Assembly: GCA_023426435.1 (NCBI GenBank)
Contig: JAFAAS010000051.1
Coordinates: 7,317 to 71,316 of the forward strand
Source of the DNA: Verrucomicrobiota bacterium
Lineage (GTDB): Bacteria; Verrucomicrobiota; Verrucomicrobiia; Opitutales; Opitutaceae
Direction of reading: 5' to 3'
DNA: 64,000 nt
Part shown: one piece after another, positions 34,576-43,479 of the stretch
Position numbering within the stretch: the stretch's first letter is position 1
How the letters are laid out: each line of letters starts with the position of its first letter
The notes under the pieces: generated by a model
What the model was told of the DNA's origin: nothing
What the model saw: the letters and a program-made list of their open reading frames with translations, nothing else
Database searches by the model: none
Program-made: the position numbers and the translations under genes

Positions 34576-35676
34576 ATGTCGTCGCTCAAGTTCGCCGTTC
34601 TCGCCGGTGACTACATCGGTCCCGAAGTCATGTCCGAGGCCCTCCGCGTCCTCCAGGTTGTCGCCCAGCGCGAAGGCCTCCGCCTCGACTACGTCGAGGG
34701 CGACGTCGGCGGCGCCGCCATCGACAAACACGGCACCGCGCTGCCGCAGGAAACCCTCGAAAAATGCTCCTGGGCCGACGCCATTCTCTTCGGCTCCGTC
34801 GGCGGCCCGAAATGGGAAAAACTTCCGCCCGCCCAACAGCCCGAGCGCGCCTCCCTCCTCCCGCTGCGCAAGCACTTCACCCTTTTCGCCAACATCCGCC
34901 CAGGCCTGCTCTATCGCGAGCTCACCGACGCCTCCCCGCTGAAGTCCGACCGCATTCCCGACGGCATCGACATCGTTTGCATCCGCGAACTCACCGGCGG
35001 CGTTTATTTCGGCAAACCGAAGGAAACCACCACGCTGCCCGACGGCGATATCCAAGCCATCGATACGATGGTCTATCGCAAGAGCGAGATCGAGCGCATC
35101 CTCGCCACCGCCATCGCCACCGCTCGCGGCCGCAAACGCCGGCTCTGCTCCATCGACAAGGCCAACGTCCTCGAAACCTCCGTCCTCTGGCGCAAAACCG
35201 TCATCGATTACTGCGCCAAACACGCGCCCGACATCGAGCTGTCCCACATGTATGTCGACAACGCCGCCATGCAGCTCGCGCGCAATCCCAACCAGTTCGA
35301 CGTCTTCGTCACCGAAAACATGTTCGGCGACATCCTCTCCGACGAAATGGCCGTCATCTGCGGCTCGCTCGGCATGCTTTCCTCTGCCTCGCTCGGCACC
35401 GGCCTCAACTCCCGCCAGCTTCCGTTCGGCCTCTTCGAACCCGCCGGGGGCACCGCGCCCGACATCGCCGGCCAGGGCATCGCCAATCCGTGCGCCCAAA
35501 TCCTCTCCGCCGCCCTCATGCTGCGCTACAGCTTCGGTCTCAACCAAGCCGCCACGCGCATCGAAACCGCGGTGAAGAAAACCGTCACGTCCGGCATCCG
35601 CACGGGCGACATCGCCTTCGGCCGCCCTTCCGTCAGCACCCGCGAAATGGCCGACGCCATCATCGCAAATCTCTAG
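34576..35676 (+). CDS. leuB: 3-isopropylmalate dehydrogenase
   Basis: A 366-residue decarboxylating dehydrogenase of leucine synthesis, converting 3-isopropylmalate to 2-oxoisocaproate with NAD+. Family motifs are complete: LAGDYIGPEVM, GSVGGPKW, IRPGLLYREL, IRELTGGVYFGKP, YVDNAAMQL, FDVFVTENMFGDILSDE, and EPAGGTAPDIAGQGIANP. The ATG giving MSSLKFAVLAGDYIGPEV is preferred over one six codons upstream. No leuCD genes are adjacent. Two palindromes precede it, and a family A hairpin follows the stop. Confidence 0.97.
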   Translation: MSSLKFAVLAGDYIGPEVMSEALRVLQVVAQREGLRLDYVEGDVGGAAIDKHGTALPQETLEKCSWADAILFGSVGGPKWEKLPPAQQPERASLLPLRKHFTLFANIRPGLLYRELTDASPLKSDRIPDGIDIVCIRELTGGVYFGKPKETTTLPDGDIQAIDTMVYRKSEIERILATAIATARGRKRRLCSIDKANVLETSVLWRKTVIDYCAKHAPDIELSHMYVDNAAMQLARNPNQFDVFVTENMFGDILSDEMAVICGSLGMLSSASLGTGLNSRQLPFGLFEPAGGTAPDIAGQGIANPCAQILSAALMLRYSFGLNQAATRIETAVKKTVTSGIRTGDIAFGRPSVSTREMADAIIANL

Positions 35677-35692
35677 GCTTCGCTCCCGCTAA

Positions 35693-35717
35693 TGGAGGCG
35701 CGGTGCCCCCACCGCGC
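35693..35717. repeat. GC-hairpin repeat, family A, copy 2
   Basis: Arms GCGCGGTG (35698-35705) and CACCGCGC (35710-35717) around CCCC, beginning 17 nt after the leuB stop. It is identical in core to 11833-11857 and 48482-48506. Confidence 0.8.
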
Positions 35718-35765
35718 TTCCCGTTTGTTCCGTCCTTCGTTTCCGTCGAAGCCGCGCGCCGCCGC

Positions 35766-37697
35766 TCACCGCGCCGGCTGATCCAGCGTTCGCCGCACCG
35801 CTTCGAGCAACGCCGCCGGCCCGCACGGCTTCGGCAAAACCTCCGTCGCGCCGAGCGCCGCGAACTCGCGATGCTGCCGATTCGCCTCGAGTCCGCTCGT
35901 CGCCAGAATCTTCAGATCCGGCGCCAGCACCCGCAGCGCCCGCGCCAGCGTCCCTCCGCCCATCTCCGGCATCATCACGTCGGTGATCACGAGCTTCACA
36001 TCCGCCCGATGCGCGAGAAACACCGTCAGCGCATGCCGCCCATTCACCGCCGTCACCACGCGATAGCCGCTCTGCACCAACACGTGCCGCGTCGCCTCCC
36101 GGATCGGTTCCTCGTCATCCACCACCAGAATCACTTCGCCTGCTCCTCGCCGCGCTGGCGCCTCCGCCGCCGCTTCCGCCTTCTCCACCGGCTCCAACAC
36201 CGCAGGGAGATAAATTTCGAACGCACTTCCCGCTCCGACTTCGCTCTCCACCGTGATGAATCCGCCATGATTGCTCACGATTCCAAACGCCGTCGGTAAC
36301 CCCAGTCCCGTGCCTTTCCCGACTTCCTTCGTCGTGAAAAAGGGATCGAAGATCCGCGCGAGATTTTCCGGCGTGATGCCCGTGCCCGTGTCCTCGAACC
36401 GGATCGCCACAAACGGTCCCGGTCGCGCCCCCGGCCAACGCGCCGCTTCCTCCGCACTGAGTTCGACATTCCGCGCCTCCACCTTCAACACCCCTCCGTC
36501 CGGCATCGCGTCGCGCGCATTCACGCAGAGGTTCATCATCACTTGATGAATCTGCGTCGCATCCGCCACCACCGACCACAGATCCTTCTTCAGATTGAAG
36601 GTGATCGTGATCTCCCGCGGAAACGTTTCCCGAATCATCCCTTCCACTTCTCGCAACAGATGCCGCGGCTGCAGCGGCACACGCGCGCCTTCCACGCCGC
36701 GGCTGTAGGTCAATAACTGCCGGATCAAATCCGCGCCGCGTTCCGCACTGCGCTCCACCATCTGCAACATTTCGCGGTCGCGCGCACTCGACACCGACTC
36801 CTTCAGCAAACTCGCCGCCATCAACATCGGCGCGAGAATGTTGTTCAAATCATGCGCGACCCCGCCCGCCAGCGTCCCGATCGCCTCGAGCCGCTGCGCC
36901 CGCAGAAACTGCGCTTCAAGCAACTTCCGCTCCGTCACGTCCTCCGCCACGCCCGCCACGCGGTCCACCGGCCCGTCTTCCCGCTGCACCGGAAACGCCC
37001 GGTCGCGAATCCATCGCACCGTTCCATCCGGACGAATGATCCGATACGTCTCGTCGTATTCGCCCGACACTTGCCTCGTCCGCATCGCCTCGACCACGCG
37101 CGCGCGGTCTTCCGGGTGAATCGCCTCCACCCACGCATTCGGCGAATCGATCAAATGCTCCGCCGACCGCCCCCAAATCGCCTCATAGCCGGGACTGATG
37201 TAGAGCATTTCGCGATGCTCCACGTCCGTCATCCAAAACACCTCGTGGATGCTCTCCACCACCTGCCGGAAACGCTCCTCGCTTTCCCGCAACGCCGCCT
37301 CCGCCTCCAATCGCTCCCGCCGCAGCCGGCTCTGCTCCAACACCCGCTCGATCGCCTGCCCCAATCGCCCCAGCCGGTCCTTCAACAAATAATCGCTCGC
37401 CCCTTCCTTCATCGCCGCCACCGCCATGTCTTCCCCAATCGTGCCCGAAACAATGATCAACGGCACCGCCAGCCCGCTTTCGCGCAACACTTCCAGCGCG
37501 CGCAACGCCGTGAACTGCGGCATCTGATAATCCGAAAGAATCAAATCCAATTCCGGTTTCAGCTCCTCCCGAAACCCCGCCTCGCTGTCCACCCGCTTCC
37601 ACCTCGGCTCGAATCCGTCTTCCCGCAACTGCGCCAGAATCAGCTCCGCATCCAACAGGCTGTCTTCCAACAAAAGAACTCGAAGCGCCTTCGGCAT
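35766..37697 (-). CDS. hybrid histidine kinase (REC-PAS-HisKA-HATPase-REC)
   Basis: A 643-residue cytoplasmic sensor kinase without TM helices. Residues 4-120 are a receiver domain (Asp56 in LILSDYQMP). A PAS/PAC module is at about 140-258 (FRQVVESIHEVFWMTD, IHPEDRARV, GVAEDVTERK). HisKA has His282 in GGVAHDLNNILAPM. HATPase_c has N-, G1- and G2-box equivalents (NLCVNARDAMPDGG, FEDTGTGIT, GKGTGLGLPT). A second receiver domain is at the C-terminus (EVILVVDDEEPIREATR, ITDVMMPEMGG). The N-terminal receiver suggests it takes input from another phosphorelay. It is divergent from alaS. Confidence 0.95.
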   Translation of the reverse strand: MPKALRVLLLEDSLLDAELILAQLREDGFEPRWKRVDSEAGFREELKPELDLILSDYQMPQFTALRALEVLRESGLAVPLIIVSGTIGEDMAVAAMKEGASDYLLKDRLGRLGQAIERVLEQSRLRRERLEAEAALRESEERFRQVVESIHEVFWMTDVEHREMLYISPGYEAIWGRSAEHLIDSPNAWVEAIHPEDRARVVEAMRTRQVSGEYDETYRIIRPDGTVRWIRDRAFPVQREDGPVDRVAGVAEDVTERKLLEAQFLRAQRLEAIGTLAGGVAHDLNNILAPMLMAASLLKESVSSARDREMLQMVERSAERGADLIRQLLTYSRGVEGARVPLQPRHLLREVEGMIRETFPREITITFNLKKDLWSVVADATQIHQVMMNLCVNARDAMPDGGVLKVEARNVELSAEEAARWPGARPGPFVAIRFEDTGTGITPENLARIFDPFFTTKEVGKGTGLGLPTAFGIVSNHGGFITVESEVGAGSAFEIYLPAVLEPVEKAEAAAEAPARRGAGEVILVVDDEEPIREATRHVLVQSGYRVVTAVNGRHALTVFLAHRADVKLVITDVMMPEMGGGTLARALRVLAPDLKILATSGLEANRQHREFAALGATEVLPKPCGPAALLEAVRRTLDQPAR

Positions 37698-37921
37698 GAT
37701 ATTCCGGCTGAAATGCTACGTAACCCCGCCCTTCGACAAAGCCAGCTCATTTCCGCCCAAAGCTTGCATCAGAATTCCAACTACTCCCACGTTCCCGCTC
37801 CGTCGCCCCGCCCTCTGCCCCCCCGTCTCCGTCGTCAGAAAATCCTTTCCGCTCCGAACCGCCTCCTTTTAGCTGCCCTTTCCGCGCCCAGCCACATCGC
37901 GCCGCGCGTATCCATCGCTGT

Positions 37922-40654
37922 ATGACCTCCGCCGAGATCCGCCAGAGCTTCCTCGATTTCTTCGCGAAACAGGGACACACCATCGTCCCGTCCGCGTCGC
38001 TCATGCCCGACTCGCCCGGACTGCTCTTCACCAACGCCGGCATGAACCAGTTCGTGCCGATCTTCCTCGGCGACCGCGCACCCGACGTCTCCAAATGGGC
38101 CGGCGTCCGCCCGGCGAAAGATACCCGCGCCGCGGATACGCAGAAATGCATCCGCGCCGGCGGCAAACACAACGACCTCGAGGACGTCGGTTTCGATACC
38201 TACCACCACACGATGTTCGAAATGCTGGGGAACTGGTCCTTCGGCGATTACTTCAAAAAAGAATCCATCACCTGGGGCTGGGAACTCATCACCAAGATCT
38301 GGGGCATCCCCGCGAAACGTCTCTTCGCCACCGTTTACTCCCCCGACAAATCCAAAAACGACCCTTCCGAATTCGACCAGGAGGCCTACGACATCTGGGC
38401 CGAAATCTTCAAAAAGGAAGGCCTCGATCCCGCCGTCCACATCGTCAACGGCAACAAAAAGGACAACTTCTGGATGATGGGCGACACCGGCCCGTGCGGC
38501 CCGTGCTCCGAAATCCATTTCAACCTGCTCCCGTCCGACGACGAAGCCGAGGGCCGCAAGCTCGTGAACTCCTCCAGCTCCCGCTGCATCGAGATCTGGA
38601 ATCACGTCTTCATCCAGTTCAACGCCAACGCCGACGGCACCTTCTCTCCGCTCGCCGCCAAGCACGTCGACACCGGCATGGGCTTCGAACGCGTCGCCGG
38701 CATCCACGCCACGACCAAAGGCTTCAAGGACTTCTCCCGCGAACCTTCCAACTACAACGCCGACGTCTTCGCGCCGCTCTTCGCCAAAATCTCCGAGCTC
38801 TCCAAAAAAGTTTACAACGGCACCGTCCCCTCCAAACGCGAAGGCCTCGGCGAACAGGAAAACATCGACATCGCCTTCCGCGTCCTCGCCGACCACGCGC
38901 GCTGCGTCAGCTGCGCCGTCGCCGACAACATCCTCCCCGGCAACGAGGGTCGCAATTACGTCATCCGCCGCATCCTCCGCCGCGGCATCCTCTACGGCAA
39001 AAAACTCGGCCTCGGCACCGGCTTCTTCGAACAACTCGTCGCCCCCGTCGTCGAATCCCTCGGCCCCGTCTTCCCCGAGCTCAAAGAACGCCAGGACATC
39101 GTCCGCCGCGTCATCCGCAGCGAAGAAGAATCCTTCGGCCGCACGCTCGAAAAGGGTCTCTCCATTTTCAATTCTCAGATCTCAAATCTGAAATCGGGCG
39201 CCGTCCCCGGCGCCCTCGCCTTCGAGCTCTACGACACCTACGGCTTCCCGCTCGACATGACGCAGCTGCTCGCCACCGAGCGCGGCCTCACCGTCGACAC
39301 CACCGAATTCGACAAGTTGATGGAGCAGCAGCGCGAACGCGCCCGCGCCGCCCAGAAAAAAGAAATCGTCGTCGCCGCCACCGAGGGCGAAACCGCCGAT
39401 CTCAAGCCGACCACGTTCCTCGGCTACACGCTCACGCGCACGACCACCGCCGGTCCCGCGACCCTCCTCGACGTCGTTCAATCCGACAAAGACACCTTCC
39501 TCGTCTTCGACCAAACCCCCTTCTACGCCGAAATGGGCGGCCAGGCCGGCGACACCGGCACCGCCCTCATCGAGGGCCACCTTATCCACATTGTGGATAC
39601 GGTGAAGGACAAATCCGGCCGCCACCTCCATCGCGTCGGTTCGGAAACTCCAAACTCCAAACCCCAAACTCCAAACTTCACCGTCGGAGCGACCGCCGAA
39701 CTCGCCGTCGATGCCGCCCGCCGCCGCGCCATCAACCGCCATCACTCCGCCGCGCACCTCATCCACTGGGCCCTCCGCAAGGTCCTCGGCACCCACGTCC
39801 GCCAGGCCGGCACCTCGAAAACGCCCGAGCGCATGCGTTTCGACTTCTCGCATTTCGAGGCGATGACGCCCGCGCAACTCCGCGAGGTCGAACACCTCGT
39901 CAACGAGAAGGTCATCGATAACGCCCCGATCTCCGCCTACGAAACCGAGTTCGACAAAAAACCCGAAGGCACCCTCGCCTTCTTCGGCGACAAATATGGC
40001 CGCATCGTCCGCGTCGTCGACATCGGCGGCTACAGCCGCGAGCTCTGCGGCGGCACGCACGTCACTACCACCGGCGAAATCGGCGTCATCAAGATCGTCG
40101 CCGAAATGGCCATCGCCGCCGGCACCCGCCGCATCGAAGCCGTCGCCGGCCAGGCCGCGCTCGATTTCATCGAAACCCGTGAAAACGCCCTCCGCGCGGT
40201 CAGCGCTCACCTCAACGCCGGCTCACAAGACGTCGTCTCCAAACTCGAATCGCTCCTCGCCCATCAAAAGGAAATCGAGAAAAAGCTGAAAGCCCACGAG
40301 CAGCGCGCCGCCGCGAATCTCGCTTCCGACCTCGCCGAAAAAGCGACCTCCCGCGACGCCCTCAAATTCGTCACCGCCGTCGTCGAGGTCTCCGATCAGG
40401 AAGCGCTCCGCTCCCTCGGCTCGCAGGTCCTCCACAAACTCGGCGAAGGCGTCGTCACGCTCGGCGCCGCCCTCGGCGACCGCGCCAGCCTCGTCGTTTA
40501 CTGCTCGCCCGCCGCGATCAAGGCCGGCCACCAAGCCGGCAAAATCGTCGGCGAACTCAGCGCCAAAATCGGCGGCAAAGGCGGCGGCAAACCCGACTTC
40601 GCCATGGGCGGCGGCAAAGACCCCGCCAAACTCGCCGACGTTTTGCGCGCCTGA
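37922..40654 (+). CDS. alaS: alanyl-tRNA synthetase
   Basis: A 910-residue class II synthetase. The catalytic core has KHNDLEDVGFDTYHHTMFEM (RHNDLEDVG type) and GNWSFGDYFKKE; the editing domain has HHSAAHLIHWAL (HxxxH) near 607 and CGGTHV near 709; the C-terminal oligomerisation region ends GGGGKP/GGGKDPAKL-like. Two variable linkers are built from heptanucleotide repeats: 39169-39194 (SQISNLKS) and 39645-39679 (ETPNSKPQTPNF). The active-site and editing motifs are intact, so the insertions appear tolerated. Confidence 0.98.
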   Translation: MTSAEIRQSFLDFFAKQGHTIVPSASLMPDSPGLLFTNAGMNQFVPIFLGDRAPDVSKWAGVRPAKDTRAADTQKCIRAGGKHNDLEDVGFDTYHHTMFEMLGNWSFGDYFKKESITWGWELITKIWGIPAKRLFATVYSPDKSKNDPSEFDQEAYDIWAEIFKKEGLDPAVHIVNGNKKDNFWMMGDTGPCGPCSEIHFNLLPSDDEAEGRKLVNSSSSRCIEIWNHVFIQFNANADGTFSPLAAKHVDTGMGFERVAGIHATTKGFKDFSREPSNYNADVFAPLFAKISELSKKVYNGTVPSKREGLGEQENIDIAFRVLADHARCVSCAVADNILPGNEGRNYVIRRILRRGILYGKKLGLGTGFFEQLVAPVVESLGPVFPELKERQDIVRRVIRSEEESFGRTLEKGLSIFNSQISNLKSGAVPGALAFELYDTYGFPLDMTQLLATERGLTVDTTEFDKLMEQQRERARAAQKKEIVVAATEGETADLKPTTFLGYTLTRTTTAGPATLLDVVQSDKDTFLVFDQTPFYAEMGGQAGDTGTALIEGHLIHIVDTVKDKSGRHLHRVGSETPNSKPQTPNFTVGATAELAVDAARRRAINRHHSAAHLIHWALRKVLGTHVRQAGTSKTPERMRFDFSHFEAMTPAQLREVEHLVNEKVIDNAPISAYETEFDKKPEGTLAFFGDKYGRIVRVVDIGGYSRELCGGTHVTTTGEIGVIKIVAEMAIAAGTRRIEAVAGQAALDFIETRENALRAVSAHLNAGSQDVVSKLESLLAHQKEIEKKLKAHEQRAAANLASDLAEKATSRDALKFVTAVVEVSDQEALRSLGSQVLHKLGEGVVTLGAALGDRASLVVYCSPAAIKAGHQAGKIVGELSAKIGGKGGGKPDFAMGGGKDPAKLADVLRA
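39169..39194. repeat. heptad repeat tract within alaS (linker 1)
   Basis: Consecutive 7-base units CAGATCT, CAAATCT, GAAATCG-like lie in frame between the aminoacylation helix (ERG/EKGLSIF) and the LYDTYGFP motif. The encoded peptide is SQISNLKS. Confidence 0.6.
39645..39679. repeat. heptad repeat tract within alaS (linker 2)
   Basis: Five 7-base units: AAACTCC, AAACTCC, AAACCCC, AAACTCC, AAACTTC. The tract is 35 nt, so it is not a whole number of codons; the flanking sequence keeps the frame open. The encoded peptide reads ETPNSKPQTPNF, just before the HHSAAHL editing-site region. Confidence 0.8.
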
Positions 40655-40664
40655 CGCGCGAAAA

Positions 40665-40834
40665 CGAAGCTCCAAGATCCAAGCACCAAGCTCCAGAGAA
40701 CCTCCAATTTCCAAACACCCATCCACGCGACGTTCGACGCCTGGAGCTTGGAGCTTGAGATTTGAACATTCCCTGGAGCTTGGATCTTGGTCCTTGGATC
40801 TTCTAGCGGCGCTCCGTGCCGCCAGCCTGCGCCA
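40665..40834. repeat. inverted heptanucleotide-repeat element, copy 2
   Basis: This fills the convergent gap between alaS and the ADOP permease. The left array has AAGCTCC, AAGATCC, AAGCACC, AAGCTCC (40667-40694), then AATTTCC, AAACACC-like units. The right array has GGAGCTT, GGAGCTT, GAGATTT, GAACATT, GGAGCTT, GGATCTT, GGTCCTT, GGATCTT (about 40742-40801). A GC hairpin-like end (GGCG-CTCCGTG-CCGCC) follows, next to the stop codon of the minus-strand gene. Confidence 0.8.
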
Positions 40835-43297
40835 CTAGTCCATCCGCAGCGCCGCTAGCGGATCGATCTTCGCCGCCCGTCGCGCCGGCAACCAACTCGC
40901 CACCACCGCGACCGCGATCAGCAACAACGCGCCCGCCGCATACACCACCGGCTCCGTCGGCTTAACCTGAAACAGCAAACTTTCCATCGTCCGGCTCAAC
41001 AGCCACGCGCCCACCAGTCCTACCCCAAGCCCGATCCCCGCTTTCCACATTCCTTGCTTCAGCACCATCGCGACGAGTTGCTCGCGCGTCGCCCCGATCG
41101 CGCCGCGAATCCCAATCTCCCGCGTCCGCTGCGAAACATCATACGCCAGCACGCCGTAAATCCCAAGCGCCGCCAGAAACAGCGCCATCCCCGCAAACGC
41201 CGCCACGAGCAGCATCACCGCGCGGCGATTGTCGAACGACCCGCTCACCGCCGACTCCATCGTCGCCGTATCGAATAAAGAGATACCAGGATCGATCTCC
41301 CGCGCCTTCGCCCGCATCATCGCCGCCGTGTCCGGCAGCGATCGTTCGCTGCGCACATACAATCCGAATCCGCCCGGCCGCCCCTGCAGCATCTGATAAA
41401 CAAACGGATTCCCCGTCCGATCCTCCACGCCGTTGTGCGGCACATTCGCGACCACGCCGATAATCTCCGGCCACTCCTCCGCCTTCTCCGGCCGCGGTCC
41501 AAACGTAAATCTCCCTCCCACCGCCGACCGACCCGGGAAAAACTTCCGCGCGAAATCCTCGTCCACCACAAACCGCGGCACTTTCGCCTCGGTGTCCGCT
41601 TCCTCGAAGAAACGTCCTTCCACCAGCCGCAACCCCATCGTCGCAAGATAGTCTGGCGTCACCGCCACCCGATACGCCCCCGGCTGCGGCGATCCTTCCG
41701 GTAAAGGATCGTTCTCCAACGTGAGCGCATTGATCGGCAACCCGCCGCGAAAGGGCGTCGAATAAGAAATCGCCGCCGCCGACACACCCGGAATCTCCTT
41801 CATCCCGCGCACCATCCGTTCGCGCAGCGATTTCGCCGCCTCGTCACTTCCTCGATGCACTGCCGGCAACGACACCGCCGCGCCCACCACGCCGCGCAAA
41901 TCCATTCCTCGATCGACGTTCAGCGCCCGCTCGAAACTGTGAATCAACAACCCCGCGCCCGTCAGCAGCATCAACGCCACCGCAAACTGCGTCACGACGA
42001 GCGCGCCGCTCAGCGCCCGCACGCCGCGTCCCGCCGACGCCGCGCGCGTCCCGCCCTGGATCACCTTCGTCAAATTCGTCCGCCACACGTGCCCGATCGG
42101 TATCAACCCGATCAATACGCCCACGCCCGCCGTCAGCACCACGGCAAATGCCAGCACGCGCCCATCCAGCGTCACCGGCAGCGCCTGCGGCAGCATCTGC
42201 TGCACATGATGATTCATTCCTTTCAACGCCGCCCAAGCCAGCCCCACTCCCAACACCGCTCCCAGCCCGGTCAGCACCAGGCTCTCCACCAACAACTGCC
42301 GCGCAATCCTCCCGCGTCCGGCTCCCAGCGCCACGCGAATCGCCAGCTCTCCCTGTCGCGCATTTGCCCGCACGAGCAGCAGGTTCGCGACATTCACACA
42401 TCCGATCAGCAGCACGAACGCCACTCCGCCTTGCAACAACAGCAGCGTCGGCCTCACCGGCTCCACCCGCTGCGCCTGCACGCTCCCTACATTCATCGTG
42501 ATCCCCGAACGCTCGATAAACTGCCGCGCCGGCGGCGGCGAAGCCTCATAATACCTCCGCTCCATCGCTTTCGCCTCCGCGTCCGCGGCCGCAATCGTCA
42601 CACCCGGCTTCAATCGCCCGAACATCTGCACGTTCAGCCCGTAACGCATCTGCGGATTCTCCACCTGCGGCGGCCACGACAGGGGCACGATGAACTTCAC
42701 CCGCGCATCCATCCCCTCCAACGCCCGCGACGCCACGCCGATGATGCGATAGGTCTCACCATCGATCCGCAGCGTCTTCTCCAACACGTCCGCGTCCCAC
42801 CCAAATTTGGATTCCCAAAACGATCGCGTCAGCACCACCACCTTGTCTTCGCCTTGCCGGTTCTGCTCCTTCGTGAAGAAACTCCCGAGCACCGGCTGCA
42901 CGCGCAATATCTCGAATATCTCCGCCGTCGCCCGCGCCCCGCCGACCCGATCGATCGCGCCATCCTCACCCATCTGCCCATCGAAGTGCGTCCACAACGC
43001 CAGCGTTTCGTAGCTCGTCGCGTTCTTCGAATAGTCGAGATACATCACCACGTTCGCCGGCATCCGGTTCAGCCCCGCCTTCACGGCCGACGCATATAGC
43101 TCCACGATCCGATCCGGTTCGTGAAACGGCAGCGGTTTCAACATCAGCGCATACACCATCGAAAAGATCGCCGTCGTCGTTCCGATGCAGAGCGCCAGCG
43201 TCGCCAGCGTCACCGCGGACAAGCCTTTGCTCTTCCTCAACTGCCGGAACGCGTCACGAAGATCCGAATACAGACCCGAAACGAATGAAGTGCTCAT
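40835..43297 (-). CDS. ADOP/MacB-like ABC transporter permease
   Basis: An 820-residue permease of the acidobacterial-type duplicated (ADOP) family related to MacB/FtsX. An N-terminal TM helix follows the start (SAVTLATLALCIGTTTAIFS), then a large periplasmic MacB_PCD domain (VVLTRSFWESKFGWDADVLE), a three-TM block (GVAFVLLIGCVNVANLLLVR, LAIRVALGAGRGRIARQLLV), a second periplasmic domain, and a final three-TM block (YGVLAYDVSQRTREIGIRGA, IGATREQLVAMVL). The start is ATG 43297 (MSTSFVSGLYSD). No ATPase partner is adjacent. Substrates of this family are mostly unknown; it is often involved in efflux or envelope export. Confidence 0.92.
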   Translation of the reverse strand: MSTSFVSGLYSDLRDAFRQLRKSKGLSAVTLATLALCIGTTTAIFSMVYALMLKPLPFHEPDRIVELYASAVKAGLNRMPANVVMYLDYSKNATSYETLALWTHFDGQMGEDGAIDRVGGARATAEIFEILRVQPVLGSFFTKEQNRQGEDKVVVLTRSFWESKFGWDADVLEKTLRIDGETYRIIGVASRALEGMDARVKFIVPLSWPPQVENPQMRYGLNVQMFGRLKPGVTIAAADAEAKAMERRYYEASPPPARQFIERSGITMNVGSVQAQRVEPVRPTLLLLQGGVAFVLLIGCVNVANLLLVRANARQGELAIRVALGAGRGRIARQLLVESLVLTGLGAVLGVGLAWAALKGMNHHVQQMLPQALPVTLDGRVLAFAVVLTAGVGVLIGLIPIGHVWRTNLTKVIQGGTRAASAGRGVRALSGALVVTQFAVALMLLTGAGLLIHSFERALNVDRGMDLRGVVGAAVSLPAVHRGSDEAAKSLRERMVRGMKEIPGVSAAAISYSTPFRGGLPINALTLENDPLPEGSPQPGAYRVAVTPDYLATMGLRLVEGRFFEEADTEAKVPRFVVDEDFARKFFPGRSAVGGRFTFGPRPEKAEEWPEIIGVVANVPHNGVEDRTGNPFVYQMLQGRPGGFGLYVRSERSLPDTAAMMRAKAREIDPGISLFDTATMESAVSGSFDNRRAVMLLVAAFAGMALFLAALGIYGVLAYDVSQRTREIGIRGAIGATREQLVAMVLKQGMWKAGIGLGVGLVGAWLLSRTMESLLFQVKPTEPVVYAAGALLLIAVAVVASWLPARRAAKIDPLAALRMD

Positions 43298-43335
43298 GGG
43301 GCGGGGTAAGAACCCTCCAGTAACCCAAAGGTTAC

Positions 43336-43479
43336 AAAGCTCCAAGAACCAAGCTCCAGAGAAGCCCCCAAGCTCCACCCCAAATACTACGCACCCTTGG
43401 TGTTTTGAAAACTGGAGCTTCTCTGGATCTTGGATCTTGGATCTTGGATCTTGGATCTTCCGCCGCCTCCCGGCGGCGG
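43336..43479. repeat. inverted heptanucleotide-repeat element, copy 3
   Basis: This fills the 182-bp gap between the hybrid kinase stop and the permease start. The left array has AAGCTCC, AAGAACC, AAGCTCC. The right array has five perfect tandem GGATCTT units (43425-43459). A GC hairpin CCGCCGCC-TCC-like / GGCGGCGG follows, abutting the minus-strand stop codon. Confidence 0.85.

Noticed and set aside
43425..43459. CRISPR-like array
   Set aside because: Units are 7 bp with no spacers; a tandem heptamer, not a CRISPR. No CRISPR array or cas gene is seen anywhere.
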